A stretch of DNA of 64,000 nt, taken from positions 13,941,952 to 14,005,951 of the forward strand of contig CM049409.1 of assembly GCA_026929865.2 (NCBI GenBank), given 5' to 3'. Below, in pieces: positions 49,969 through 60,777 of this stretch. Each line of letters opens with the position of its first letter. Within the stretch, counting starts at the first letter, position 1. This DNA is from Hyperoplus lanceolatus. Its lineage: Eukaryota; Chordata; Actinopteri; Uranoscopiformes; Ammodytidae. Both the position numbers and the translations under genes were made by a program. The notes under the pieces were generated by a model, which saw only the letters and a program-made list of their open reading frames with translations, was not told the origin of the DNA and made no database searches.

Positions 49969-50751
49969 CTTTTCTCACCCTGTTCTTCCTTCTTCTCTGT
50001 TTCTGTTTTTCTTTTTCCACATCCAAAACTTAAATTTCCCTCTTAAATGTGTTCTTCCTCTCTCCCTCTTGCTATCTCCTGCCTCTACAACTGAGTTTCT
50101 CCTACACCTTTTACAATAAATCCTTAGTTTTAAGTTTTTTTTAGAAATAGCTTCTTTCTTTATGAGAGTGGTATTCAAATGAATAAGAACTTCATGTCTG
50201 GGGGTTAATTACCTAATACGAAGATGTGGTAAGTCTGGCTCAGCACAAGGATTGGAAAAATAGATAAACTGTTAGCTGTCCCAAGTTTGTAAACTCACCT
50301 AACAACATGTTTAATTCATTGTTTTACCGCAGCACAACCAGAAATGGAATTAGTTATTTTGTGTTTTTTATTGGAAGTGCCGGATGTATTTCTTGGCGAA
50401 CAACACCCAATTGTCTTGTCTTAACGGTGAGGTTGCCAGGTTTGCTGCCATCGAGCCTGTACTTATACCAAAACCAAACCTTATGCTCACTGACAATTTT
50501 TGGCAACCAACCCTGCAGCCGGAGGTGCTGCACATAATTAAAAAATCTGTGGTTTGTACTTTGCTGTTCAGGTACAGGTTAAACAAATAAGATACGTGAG
50601 TTCATTTGTCTTGGCTTCAGTTGCAACAGACATAAGATTGATATTGGTATATCTTCTGATCTCACACTTGAAGAGAAAGCATATGCTTAAGAATTTTTTT
50701 TTCAATAATGTTAAACTTCTTCCTTTAACACTTCTCTGTTTTTCTCCTTTA
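49965..50751. other. Single-copy sequence, pyrimidine-rich at its start
   Basis: 49965-50100 is T/C-rich. No exon or element was recognised in the remainder. Confidence 0.38.
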
Positions 50752-50785
<34 letters not shown>

Positions 50786-50791
50786 CTCTCT
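50752..50791. repeat. (TC)n microsatellite
   Basis: About 40 bp of TC with one TTC slip in the middle; directly upstream of a GC-richer block. Confidence 0.93.
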
Positions 50792-50794
50792 GTA

Positions 50795-50965
50795 TTTGGA
50801 AATTCGAGCCCCCTGATTGGCCGGCTCAGCAGGAATAAACGCTGTGAAGCTGGACTCGGAGAAGGGGTCGCTGTGTTTTATGAGCCATTAAAGTTTTATT
50901 CATCCCTGCACCGAGGCAGCCTTCGGCCACGGGGTCACCATGCTTTAAATAAACTCATCATTCCT
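50795..50965. promoter_or_regulatory. Possible conserved regulatory block
   Basis: CCCTGATTGGCCGGCTCAGC carries an inverted CCAAT box, followed by AATAAACGCTGTGAAGC, TTTTATGAGCCATTAAAG (HOX-like TTTATG and ATTAAA) and CACGGGGTCACCATG. There is no open frame of note. The mix suggests a regulatory element or conserved block. Confidence 0.25.
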
Positions 50966-52373
50966 CTACCCCCCTCCTCCCCAATATCGGCCTCCCTACA
51001 CCCCCCACCCCCAAACCCTTCCACGGGCTTAATGGACTGTTTATTGTTTGATGTTCAAGTCCGACTTCATCATTTTTTCCCTCTCTCTAGCGCTCTCTCT
51101 GTTTTTTCTCGCTGTCTACTTGTGTTCAGTGTTGTGGAGGTTTGAGTGATGTGGTTTGTCTGCATGTTTGTACTATGTGTTGATTCATTTTGCGTGTGAG
51201 TGTGCTTTGGAATGTGTGTGTGTGTGTGTGTGTGTGTGAGTCCATGCCTTTGCAAGCACTGCATACATGTACACGTACATGCTGTATGTCTATAAATTCC
51301 TTTCGTGTGTGTTGTGCTTTGGACTTCATCTAGTCTTCCCTCTGCTCTTCTGTTTAATGGGTGCATACTGCATACCAGACTTTTAAAGGATGGTGGTGGT
51401 TTTTTTAATTTATTTTCTAATTTGATGAAATGACAAAATCCAACAGTGAGTGAATTTACTGGCAAGTATATGTATATATAGACATATATAGACTGATATA
51501 TGTTATTCCTCTGTGCCATGGACCATGTGCCATGTTGTCCAAAACGTATTACAAAATAAAAGAATGATTGGGTGGCATGGTCCTTCATTATCCATGAACA
51601 CAGACAATGTACCTAAACACTGATCTGTTGCCGTGTAGACTCAGCAAATGGGTTAGTTGGAAATAGTCCATAACAAATGTGCTTCTTAGTCATGTTTGAA
51701 ATAAGTAAATACAAATAATACTTTGTTTACAAATGATTAAGCCTTTTTCTTATGAAACTAAATATTGTATGACCTATTTTAAAGATGCACGTTTTCAGTT
51801 GGATGAACAGGGCTTTGAGGTAAATTGGATGGGAGGGATGGAAAGTGCTAAGGACATGTTTAGGCCTACATTATACCACAGTGTTTTTAAGAAAAAAGCA
51901 TTTGAGTGAGGTCACTGTTGATGGTTTTTGACAAATGATATAGTTGCCACATCAAGCAAAATGCTGCAATGTGCAGTAAAATACGTGCAAACAAACTTTC
52001 TAATGTGAAAACTTTTTTTCTACTGTTTACCTTGAGCTCAAAGTTTTTATTGACTCTGCAATTACTTTCCACATTTGTAAAATCTAGTCACATAGTATTG
52101 TAAACCGCTGTGAAGGGGCTTTGGCGTATTCAAACTTGTGGATCTATTAATCAAAGTGGACCTTCTGGATCGTACCTGCAGCTACACGCCCCAGCACCAA
52201 CGCAGTCCTCCTTTCAGCCTCAAAGTCCAGCCACGTATTGTTGCTTCACAGCTTTTCATGGGAATTAGCCTATCTTCCATACTTTTAAAGATGCTAAAGT
52301 TGATCACCCTGGCGATTCCTTAAGCACTTTTCGGCCGAGGGGGACGGAGTGATAGAAGACAAACTTGTGAGGG
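50966..52373. other. Single-copy sequence; short (TG)13 at 51213-51238
   Basis: 50966-51125 is C/T-rich. A short TG array lies at 51213-51238. Frames on the minus strand here run through CA words. No exon recognised. Confidence 0.38.

Positions 52374-52432
<59 letters not shown>
52374..52432. repeat. (GA)29 microsatellite
   Basis: Perfect homopurine array of about 58 bp, capable of H-DNA. (GA)n-rich sequence often lies near promoters, and here it precedes a CpG-richer region. Confidence 0.96.
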
Positions 52433-52437
<5 letters not shown>

Positions 52438-52556
52438 AGAGTTCCCTGTGCATGTTGTGTTACAGCTGACCCTGTCCTCAACTTTGACCGCTGACCCCGG
52501 AGATCTGTCATGAGAGGGAGCTGCTTAACACAAAATGGAGCCTGGTTCAAGAGTCA

Positions 52557-52627
52557 GAAAGAGAGAGAGCGAGAGAGAGAGAGAGAGAGAGAGACATACA
52601 AAGAGTGGAGGACAGAGAGAGAGAGAG
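52557..52627. repeat. Imperfect (GA)n tract
   Basis: GA blocks at 52557-52592 and 52613-52627 are separated by ACATACAAAGAGTGGAGGAC. The next 200 bp on the same strand are strongly pyrimidine-rich, so the purine bias switches strands abruptly at about 52655. Confidence 0.92.
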
Positions 52628-52830
52628 TTCCACTGCACACACAGGACTCATTTATCCTCCCTCTCTTTCTCTCTCGACTGCAGTTTTTTTTTCTTCCCCT
52701 TTCCCTTTGCTTTCTCTTTTGTTTTCGCTGCACAGAAACTGTTGCCCTTTCTTCCTATACATCTCCCCCTCTTTCTCTGTTTTCTCTGTGTCTCTGTTCT
52801 CTCCCTCCCCCCTCCCTCTATCGTCTCACC

Positions 52831-52884
52831 ATGGTGTGGTTTGCTTTTGGACAACAACAGCATGCCAGGCCACCGCCACCGCAG
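52831..52884 (+). CDS. Candidate first coding exon, unidentified
   Basis: ATG in a strong start context (TCACCATGG) opens 18 codons, MVWFAFGQQQHARPPPPQ, ending exactly in phase 0 at CAG/GTATGG, a good splice donor. The upstream 150 bp are a C/T-rich leader and the area is richer in CpG than most of the window, with GA arrays just before. I cannot match the peptide to a known family. The real start, if transcribed, might instead be non-coding. No TATA box is obvious. Confidence 0.22.
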
Positions 52885-53018
52885 GTATGGATTCATGGCA
52901 ACGAGTGAGGACCAGCATGGATTCGTGGGAGGGAATTTGTGAAGACGAGGCTGTAATGAGAGAGAGGCCTTCGTCATGCCGGCGAGGAAATGTATGCAAA
53001 TGATATGCACACACCAAA

Positions 53019-53105
53019 ATGACCCTGGGTAGTGGAGGCGAGCAAGCGGCCCCGAGCTCCCCGCTGAGCTCTGAGGAAGATGAGCGGCTCAGGTCAGAAG
53101 AATGA
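53019..53105 (+). other. Small open frame at a CpG-rich exon-like block
   Basis: A 28-codon frame starting MTLGSGGEQAAPSSPLSS and continuing EEDERLR reads as an acidic Ser-rich N-terminus typical of nuclear proteins. A donor-like CTCAG/GTCAGA lies within it (exon end about 53092). It follows the candidate exon at 52831 by 135 bp and could be an alternative first exon of the same unknown gene. Both the weak donor and the short length make this uncertain. Confidence 0.18.
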
Positions 53106-53579
53106 CAACAAAACACCTCCTCCTCCTCCTCTTTTTCTTCTCCTCTTTCTTCTCCTTCATGCTTCATCATAGGAGAACAGAGACACTTGAAAACTGGTGA
53201 ACAAGTTGGATTTGTAGTAGTGCTGCTGCGACATGACATTGTTGACGTGTTGTGTTAGTTTGTGCACTGCTGCTGTTGCTAGGGAGACTTATTTTCCCTT
53301 TTTTAAATGTTTTCCTCTACTTAAGCACACTGACATTTGTAGGGTAAATTGCCTGTAGATTGAACACATCTGTGTTTTACATCAAGGCTTCCCAGACAGT
53401 TTATTCGTCATAATTTATTCCTGTAAAAATAAAAAAATAAAATTTAGCTCAGCAGAAAAGTCACATTGCACCCTCCTAATTGTGCTTATGGAAGTAATTT
53501 GTGTTCATAGACTTATTTGACAATGTCTTATTTTGACACTGTGGAATTTTCAACTTAAAAGAGGGTTATTTAATTATTA

Positions 53580-53581
<2 letters not shown>
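53106..53581. other. Pyrimidine-rich then AT-rich gap
   Basis: 53117-53160 is a CTCCTCCTC/TTCTTC pyrimidine tract. The remainder is AT-rich with nothing recognised. Confidence 0.4.

Positions 53582-53617
<36 letters not shown>
53582..53617. repeat. (GT)18 microsatellite
   Basis: Perfect array in AT-rich surroundings. Confidence 0.95.
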
Positions 53618-53619
<2 letters not shown>

Positions 53620-54180
53620 CAGACAAAGATGTAAGTGAAAATGACTGTTCATTATAATTTTTTTCTTCATAAAATGCATTTTCCAACAATTATAAAAAAG
53701 GTTGTGAGAGTTATTTACACATTTGATATTGACAGCAATTTTTATTCTAGTATTTTAAAGTGATATTTTCCTCTGTGTGGCCTCCTTATTTTTTATCATT
53801 TGGAGTGCTTCTCTTCTTTTGTCACCCTGTTATTTCTTCATTTCATAAATGAAAGAAAATTTATTTTTTGTAAATATCCTACCCTATTTAAAATAATCTA
53901 AACGAAAATACATTTGAACTTAAATTAATATTTCTAAATACACTAAAACTTAATTTGTATTTACTTGAATTATTCATATATCATTTATTTATTTTACTTT
54001 TGTTAACATGAATTGCAGTTTTTAATTGCAATTAATTGTTTGTGAATAAATAAACGAGGGGTAAAAAAAGAATACATATTCCATTTGCAGTGATTTAAAA
54101 AAATAATAATAATTTTTTATCGTCATTCATCATGCATTATCCCGTTTAATTGTTGCTAGCCTGAAATAATTTAATCTTTC
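53618..54180. other. Very AT-rich sequence, no gene
   Basis: Dominated by TTTATT, AATAAA and TAATT words. No element recognised. Confidence 0.45.
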
Positions 54181-54199
54181 GGTGATTTTCTTTTTGTGC

Positions 54200-54480
54200 A
54201 TGATTCACCTCAGCATCGTCGTTCTGGCTGCAGCTGGCGCTCTCCTCTCCTGTGTCTTTTGCCCGTTGCGTTCCTCCTGCAGGAATTATGCACCGTTAAC
54301 TGGCCTGTCTGATCTGACTGCCGCCGCTGCAAAGAAAACGTTGGAAAGAAAGAAAACGAATAAAGGACGAGGCGAGACGTCGGCTTGACGATTCCGGTGG
54401 TGTTAACTAGTGATCGTTAAATGCGCTCCACGGTCCAGACCATGCCGCATCACAAATGAGGAACTCATGGACTTCGGGTG
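54200..54480 (+). promoter_or_regulatory. CpG-richer block with donor-like site, possible first exon
   Basis: CpG density rises sharply against the AT-rich neighbours (CATCGTCGTTC, CCGCCGCTGC, GACGAGGCGAGACGTCGGC, GATTCCGG). It ends at ATGGACTTCGG/GTGAGA (donor at 54478), a strong splice-donor match. It may be the first exon of a gene or non-coding RNA running to the right, with the ATG at 54467 adding only four codons. No protein family can be named. Confidence 0.25.
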
Positions 54481-55394
54481 AGAATAAACAAGAGGAAACG
54501 GGAGGAGAAAAGGGGGGAGGAAAAATCCATTGAGTCTTGGGGAAGAAAATGAGAGTGGCACCTGATTATGTCGACTTTGACACGTGTTAATTGCTGCTCA
54601 GCTCTTCTCATTAGGGAGTCTCAAATTATTTTAGCGCTGCGGGCAACAACGCCTTGTTTGTTTTGCTGAGGAGAGCAAGCAAACTGGCCCAAACTTAAAT
54701 GGTAAGGCACAGCGAGTAAACTATTACAATGAATAAATGCGTGAAATTATTAGAACCAAGCATAATTTTATCTAATATATCAAAATTAATAACATAATAA
54801 AACTGATGATGGAATTGTAAAATGTAGCAATTTACACATTAATTTATTGTTATAATTATATATCTATGATGCAGTGAAATATTGAAATGTGTCACTGAAT
54901 TCACTTCATTTCACATCAGTTCTTCCCTAAATCAAATTCATTTTATTAAGAATAAATTTAAAATGTGCATGATGTTTCATTCCCAATTAGGATTTTTTTC
55001 TTCCTCGTCCCGGGCTCCTCCCAAGACATGGCGGTTTTATTTTATGCATTTGAGTGTCATCTCTTTTCTCTCTGATAATCAAAGATTTACAGTGAAGTAT
55101 TGCCTCTATTGCTAAATCAATAACATGCTCAGAATCAATAACATCCTCCAGATAAAATGTTCTCGTCAATAGCCCTGACAAAACTGCTTCACTGCACGCG
55201 GCCGCATTTCAACAACAAGCAGACTCAACAAGATGACTCGCCCCAATCAAATATATTCGACCACAAACAATCATTTTGCCTTATATGATTATATTTAAAT
55301 GTGTGTCTGCAGCATGAGCATCCACGTCAATCTGCTGCAGCATCATCCTCGCCCTTTTACCCTGCACACAGCAGCTCCCTGCTGCAACTAACAC
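54481..55394. other. Single-copy sequence; conserved-looking 54560-54680
   Basis: The patch with TTATGTCGACTTTGACACGT, GTTAATTGCTGCTCAGC and TTTTAGCGCTGCGGGC looks like an enhancer-type block. The rest is AT-rich. Confidence 0.3.
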
Positions 55395-55665
55395 ACACTG
55401 ATTCAGTCCAGTGCCTTGGGGAGCAGCGGCCCCTCATCCTCCCTAGCTAGATTACTTGTTACCTGTTGGCATGTATTTATATGGCCTTGCATGGTGAATT
55501 ATAAAGCCTTTTGTTAGTGCCCTGGCTTGGGGTCGGGCCACTTGTTTATGACACCAGTAATGGCGGTAATTGTTACTGTTGAGATTACCTGTCAAGAGGG
55601 CCCGCGCGACTAGCTCTGTAAAGGCGTTCCTCTCTTGACAAGGGGTGACAGGGGGACGAGGAAGA
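55395..55665. promoter_or_regulatory. Possible strongly conserved non-coding element
   Basis: A repeat-free block of mixed composition holds TTACCTGTTGGCATG, ATGGTGAATTATAAAGCC, GGTCGGGCCACTTGTTTATG (FOX-like TGTTTATG), CCAGTAATGGCGGTAATTGT (two TAATK sites) and GAGATTACCTGTCAAGAGG (TGIF/MEIS-like CTGTCA and an ACCTG E-box half). The density of clean developmental-factor sites makes this the best enhancer candidate in the window. The minus-strand 94-residue frame over it is thought to be incidental. Confidence 0.35.
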
Positions 55666-56831
55666 GGAAGATGGGGGGGGGGTGTCAGAGGGACTGGGGG
55701 ATTGGAAGGTTGGGACGCCCCTGATGACTTCTCCACTGTGGGATAATTCAGCTGTCAATGCCACCTAGCAGGGCCCAGCATCAGCCAGGCAGCCCACCCC
55801 CCAGCTGGCGTCATTCATTCATTTGGACCCAAGATAAGGGATGGAAGCGAAAGAGGAGGGGTAGAAAGAAAGGGAAGAGCAGAAGGAGAGCGAGGAGCAA
55901 ACATACACTGTCTCCATCTCTCCTGTCTGAGTTGGCCTTCAAAATGCATTCAATTAAAAGCCATCATGAAGCATTATGCCCGTGGAGAAGAGAAATATCT
56001 CAGTTTTCAAAATGTGTCGCTCTAGAGTCCAGACCACTGCCTATACAACAACCCACTAGCCGCTAGGAGATTTTCAACCTGACATATCAGGGATAAAACC
56101 TTCACTTTAGATCTTTTTTCTTTGCAAGCCTAAAAAGCAGGTCATTTGCCAGCTTTTGCATTCATTTGTATTGTAAATCATTTTGCTAATCAGACAGTGT
56201 GTTCGAGCATCAAAATATGCATCTGTGTCTTCAACATCTATCCCAATCACGTGATTAAATTATTATATCATGTCAGGACATGTGATTTGTCAACAATTCT
56301 CGTTCCAAGCTTTCAATATCAATATTGTTTTACCAGAACCCAATGTCACTGAGAGAGTATTTACTGATTTTTTTTTGCTGACAGAGTCCTCACAAAACTG
56401 GGCCCTGACTGGTTAACACGCTGAGTTTAGGTCTTCTGCAAACTAGAAATATTGCATCAATTCTTGAGTTATTCACTTGCATCTTCAATTGACATTGTGA
56501 CATAGTGGTTTTTAATTTGATCCATTAAAACATATTCATATCTTAATAATGCAAAGATTAATTGTGTAATCATGTAAATACATTGAGTGAAAAATGTAAA
56601 TGCCTATTCGTGACCATTTAAGGTCCAACATGATTCCTTCTATAACACCAATCTCGTTGTATTCCTCGACACGTGTGCATCATAAAGAGGGCTGTAGCAC
56701 CTAGTATGGCAGGCAAATCACTTTTCGAATGGTTTTGGGGCAGCTATCAGTGTCATCCCTGAATGGCTGTCTTTATCAATGATTGTGGCTGATATGGAGG
56801 GATGGGGGGGGGGGTCCCTATCTGTCTCTGG
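55666..56831. other. Single-copy sequence, G-run at start and end
   Basis: A 10-base G run lies at 55673-55682 and an 11-base G run near 56804-56814. 55780-55900 includes CAGCTGGCGTCATTCATTCA and a purine-rich stretch. No exon recognised. Confidence 0.35.
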
Positions 56832-56878
56832 AATCTTTGGCAGTTTAAGGGTTGGAAGCTAAGAAACTGTCAAAGATT
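56832..56878. other. 15-bp stem hairpin, precursor-like
   Basis: AATCTTTGGCAGTTT (56832-56846) pairs with AAACTGTCAAAGATT (56864-56878), 14 of 15 positions as Watson-Crick pairs and the other as a G-T wobble on one strand, around a 17-base loop. The arm is shorter than a usual microRNA precursor and the flanks add little pairing. It matches no microRNA that I know. Confidence 0.5.
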
Positions 56879-57245
56879 AGTATAGCTAAAGTCAAACGCC
56901 GAGCTGCTCTCTATCTGTATTCCACTGTGGCAACACGCAGGGGTTGTAACACTGCTCCACTGCTATTCCAGTGGGATAATGTCTCTGAGGAAACCGTGCC
57001 AGGAAATTGTCTGCACCGATTTCTTTTCTTCTTTTTTTATGATATGGGATGACATGTTGTGCAGGGTTAGGAGATTTATGGGTTCTTTATTTTTTTCAAT
57101 GTTCCGTGCAAGAAATAGAAAAAAAATGGTAGAAAAAGTTTAAGTCACCTTTTAAAAATGTGGTGAAATGACAGAGAAGTTTGTGATAACTGTAACTGCA
57201 AGAATCACATGCCTCGACTATATGACACAGTGTTTTACATCTCTA

Positions 57246-57307
57246 GTATAATTTATCATACAATACTATTGCTAGAGATAGCAATAGTATGGTATGATAC
57301 ATTATAC
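57246..57307. repeat. 29-bp near-perfect hairpin with 4-base loop
   Basis: GTATAATTTATCATACAATA continues to CTATTGCTA, then loop GAGA, then TAGCAATAGTATGGTATGAT and ACATTATAC. The arms pair at 27 of 29 positions. A perfect-looking stem with a 4-base loop points to a recent template-switch duplication or a foldback element rather than a microRNA, which usually has a bigger loop and bulges. No target duplication was evident. Confidence 0.8.
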
Positions 57308-58043
57308 AGAATATTGTATTGTAATATTTTGTCAGGTGTGAATAGTAACACATTTTGGGTGTTTAACACAGTCTTTTTGTGACCAATTATAGAAATTGTA
57401 CAGCTTTTAGCCACAGGTTCAACTTTACTGCAATGCTAAGTTATTGTGTAGTCAGATGGGTAATTCTTTTGAAGGTTAATGTTTAGAGAAAAAATAATGG
57501 TCATTTAAATGAGTTCAAAGGGAATGACACCTGACTTTTGTAGTCAATTTAGCAATCAACACATACAACATTTCACTTAAAACCAAACGTGATATTATTT
57601 TCACAACACCTACTGCTGCCTTTATGATGTCTGAGCTAGACTTGGCTTTCCCCCTCCACCACTTTACAACTGTAAAGTGCACAAAGGGATCCTGTGTTAC
57701 AAGGAGAGGCAGTTTTGCGAAATGTGTCAGAATGGAAAATAAACAGGAGCGGAGATTTTGCACACATACATCAGCGCTCCGAGTGATAGAGACATTCTCT
57801 GCAGTGGATTAAGGGAAAACACAGTTTCACTGTTTTGAGTAATGCTCGTGCAGCATTTGTTTGTTTTTTGGGGGGGGAAATTGTGACTCAATAAATCTCC
57901 TTTTCCACTTGAATGCTTTGCTTTTAACCACTCTTGTTTATATCTTAATCGTCACAGGCCATGAATCAAACACAATTGCTTCATAACTTCATTTTCAGTT
58001 TTATTGTCCTGGCTTAATCCATTGGCTGCTTGACAAAATGAAA
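57308..58043. other. Single-copy AT-rich sequence
   Basis: No gene or element recognised; short G8 run near 57871. Confidence 0.4.
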
Positions 58044-58080
58044 CATCATCATCATCATCATCATCATCATCACCATCGTC
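58044..58080. repeat. (CAT)n trinucleotide array
   Basis: About ten CAT/ATC units with two changes near the 3' end. On the minus strand it translates as an Asp run, but there is no gene context. Confidence 0.93.
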
Positions 58081-58164
58081 AAACATCTTTATCAAGAAAT
58101 TTTTATTAAGATGATCTCGTCTCGATATTAAAATAAAGCACAATCTCATTTCTTATTCAAATGA

Positions 58165-58262
58165 TAGCATTAGGCGCATATGCATTTATCACCCCGATAC
58201 AGGAGTGAGGTTATAAACAATGCCATTCATTATCTGGCCCAGATGCAGCGATTGTTGATTAA
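58165..58262. promoter_or_regulatory. Possible conserved element
   Basis: CGCATATGCATTTATCACCC (octamer-like and GATA-like), GTTATAAACAATGCCATTCA (SOX-like ACAATG), ATTATCTGGCCCAGATGC (GATA and E-box-like) and TTGTTGATTAAAGGGG lie within 100 bp. It borders directly on the CA array, as several such blocks do here. Confidence 0.3.
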
Positions 58263-58282
58263 AGGGGCTTCGAATATAACAG

Positions 58283-58295
58283 CCACACACACACA

Positions 58296-58363
<68 letters not shown>
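58283..58363. repeat. (CA)n microsatellite, about 81 bp
   Basis: CA array with one AA interruption near 58298, sandwiched between two conserved-looking blocks. Confidence 0.95.
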
Positions 58364-58365
<2 letters not shown>

Positions 58366-58394
58366 TGGGTGGACATTAGGAAAAGAGAGAGGCC

Positions 58395-58600
58395 ATCTGA
58401 ATAGGCTGGAGGGACATTAACGGCAACAATGATTGATATTTGCCGCACAGGCTTTTTAATGGTATTGTTATTCCTCAGAGTTATACCCCGTCCTCCCTAC
58501 GTCTCGTCTCGCAGATAAATGGAGGTGTAATAATGAATAGAAATTATCCTGATTATTTTGGTGGAGGTGGCAGGAGAGTGCGCAAGGGAGGGAGGGTGAC
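58395..58600. promoter_or_regulatory. Possible conserved element, second half
   Basis: GGCAACAATGATTGATATTT (SOX and PBX-like), GGCTTTTTAATGGTATTGTT, GGTGTAATAATGAATAG and TTATCCTGATTATTTTGG are clean homeodomain/SOX-type words without an open frame. With 58165-58262 this suggests one regulatory block split by a CA array. Confidence 0.3.
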
Positions 58601-59405
58601 GGATAATCTAACACCAGTCTTGTGGATTTCCTCTAATGTTTTCTGACTTCCTTGTAGGGGGAAAATACTGATTATATTTTATATGATACTTTTTAACATT
58701 AATATTAAATGCTGAATATAAAAAGCTAAATGCATGATTTTCATCCTCCTGATTCTCTTTCAGTCAAAGTACATGAAGGTGGAAACTTACCATACATATA
58801 TTTAATGAGTTTTATTATCTTTCTGTCTTAAAGATTTGTATTTATCCATTGTGAATTTAAAATGGTTAAATCAGCTGACCAGGGAATTGTGTAATGCAAT
58901 TAATACGACAATGACAAATGTATTAATGTAATGTAACAATGACGTGCTTTTAGTGATTTCTGCCACTATATTTAATTTTCTTTATAACGTTTTTGCTCTA
59001 AAATATGTATACATTTAATTAAATAAAATGTAAAATACATAAATTACTTTTCTGCATTTTGTTTACATGTAATTATGTCAGTAAAGCAAATGGTGGAAAT
59101 ATCCTTTTGAAAGTCTTTATTTATCAAAGTGGATAGTTTACCTTGCAAGGGTCTACAGAACTAACAAAACCACTCAAGCAAAACTAGACTTTTATATTTT
59201 CTCAAGTGTGTCCTCACTTCAAGAGAAAACTGTGATATTTATTAGTTGTGTTTTCTTGAGAGCCTGCTGCTGAGTGTTGATCATGTGAACAGCCGAGGTG
59301 GACATCGCCAAAACACATTATTTGATGTGAGAGGCCAGCTTGTCCAAAGCAGTTGTGTTTATTGCACACTCCTCTGGCACCTGCTGCTGGGAGACGGCCT
59401 GCCAG
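58601..59405. other. Single-copy AT-rich sequence
   Basis: Nothing recognised. Confidence 0.4.
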
Positions 59406-59435
59406 GACACGCACGTACACACTCACGCACACACG

Positions 59436-59493
<58 letters not shown>

Positions 59494-59561
59494 CTCACTC
59501 ACTCACTCACTCACTCACTCACTCACTCACTCACTCACTCACTCACTCACTCACTCTCTCA

Positions 59562-59635
<74 letters not shown>
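59406..59635. repeat. Mirror-ordered compound array: (AC)n, (ACTC)n, (AC)n
   Basis: An AC block of about 75 bp with a few CG steps, then TCTCTC, then about 15 ACTC units, then TCTCTCACTC, then a second AC block of about 70 bp. The order of blocks is symmetric about the ACTC core. Four frames are open across it (up to 172 residues), all artefacts. Confidence 0.95.
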
Positions 59636-59636
<1 letters not shown>

Positions 59637-60760
59637 CAAACATTCTCTTTCTCTCTCTTCTTCATTTAGCCACTTTCCAGCCAGACGATGGGCATTATCA
59701 CTTTTTAAAGACATTTGCAGGACTCAGTGGCTATTTCACTGGTGTGGTGTGTGCTGTATTATAATTGTTGTGAAACTTATATGCAATAAATTCACTGTGA
59801 ACCCAAGATCATTCATATTACACTCAGATAATCACATTACACACCTGAAAAGGTTTCATTAAAAACACATTTTTAAAATACACTAATAATATTGTATCTG
59901 TGTATCTATTCTCTTTATTGTAATGTGTTTTACAGCTTTGGATGCTAATGATTCAAACAAAAAATGAGCGCAAATGGCTATCAATATGAATCACATCATA
60001 TGTTGCATTTCATGTGGGCTTTATATACTATACTGGAGATTACACGTCATAAACAGCGACGGTGTTGGCTCTGATTGGACATTATTTACAGTAAACCACA
60101 TCTTGGTGCTTGTTGCCTTTGTCTGTTACTTGTTGTCCCCTTTTCTCTACATTCTTCTCTTCTTCTTTTATCTATTTTTCCTTTCCTTTGTCTACCCCTC
60201 CTCCTCCTTTCACTTTTGTCTCTCTTGCTCACATGACTGGAATCCTTTTTTCTTGTCTTATCAGGAACAAACTATTCTTTCGACTTGGCTCCAGCCTTTG
60301 TAAAACATTTGACAGCATTTTGTATCATTTTGCAGACTTTTTTTCTCCATCTTCTGCTCCCTCCTTTGTCACAGTCCCTCAGTTCGGCGCATTTTATATT
60401 TTGGAGACGTCCGAAAAGAAAAGCAGACGATGTTTTTCAATGTTATGCAACCGGTTGCTACTAAATCTTGTCTAATACTAAAAATGTCTTTGTTTTTTAG
60501 CCTTTACTTGAATCTGAGCTAGATGGCCCTCCCATTACTTTAAAGCACTTCTTGATGTACCTCCATACCAACAAGACCCTTCTTGCCTTCCTCACGTCTC
60601 CTCTTTTTTTATTGTTATATCCTATATCTTATCTCCTTTTTCTCCTCTGGTGTTCTCTCTGTCACTCTCCTCCTTCTCTTCCTCTTCTCCACACAAACAT
60701 GGTGTGTATCATCCCTCCTTGCTTTCTCCCTTTGCTCTACTATAGGGTGTAATGGTGTGA
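59636..60760. other. Single-copy sequence, pyrimidine-rich 60120-60240 and 60580-60730
   Basis: Phe/Ser/Leu-rich frames (95-121 residues) follow from T/C-rich low complexity. No exon or element recognised. Confidence 0.38.
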
Positions 60761-60765
60761 GGCTG

Positions 60766-60777
60766 CCCCCCCCCCCT
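60766..60777. repeat. Poly-C run, 12 bases
   Basis: Homopolymer C run, followed within 70 bp by a purine-rich region (GGAGGGAGGGAGG near 60841). Confidence 0.85.

Noticed and set aside
52510-53239. Overlapping 120-137 residue frames on both strands
   Set aside because: They come from GA/CT low complexity; only the short splice-bounded frame at 52831-52884 was kept, and at low confidence.
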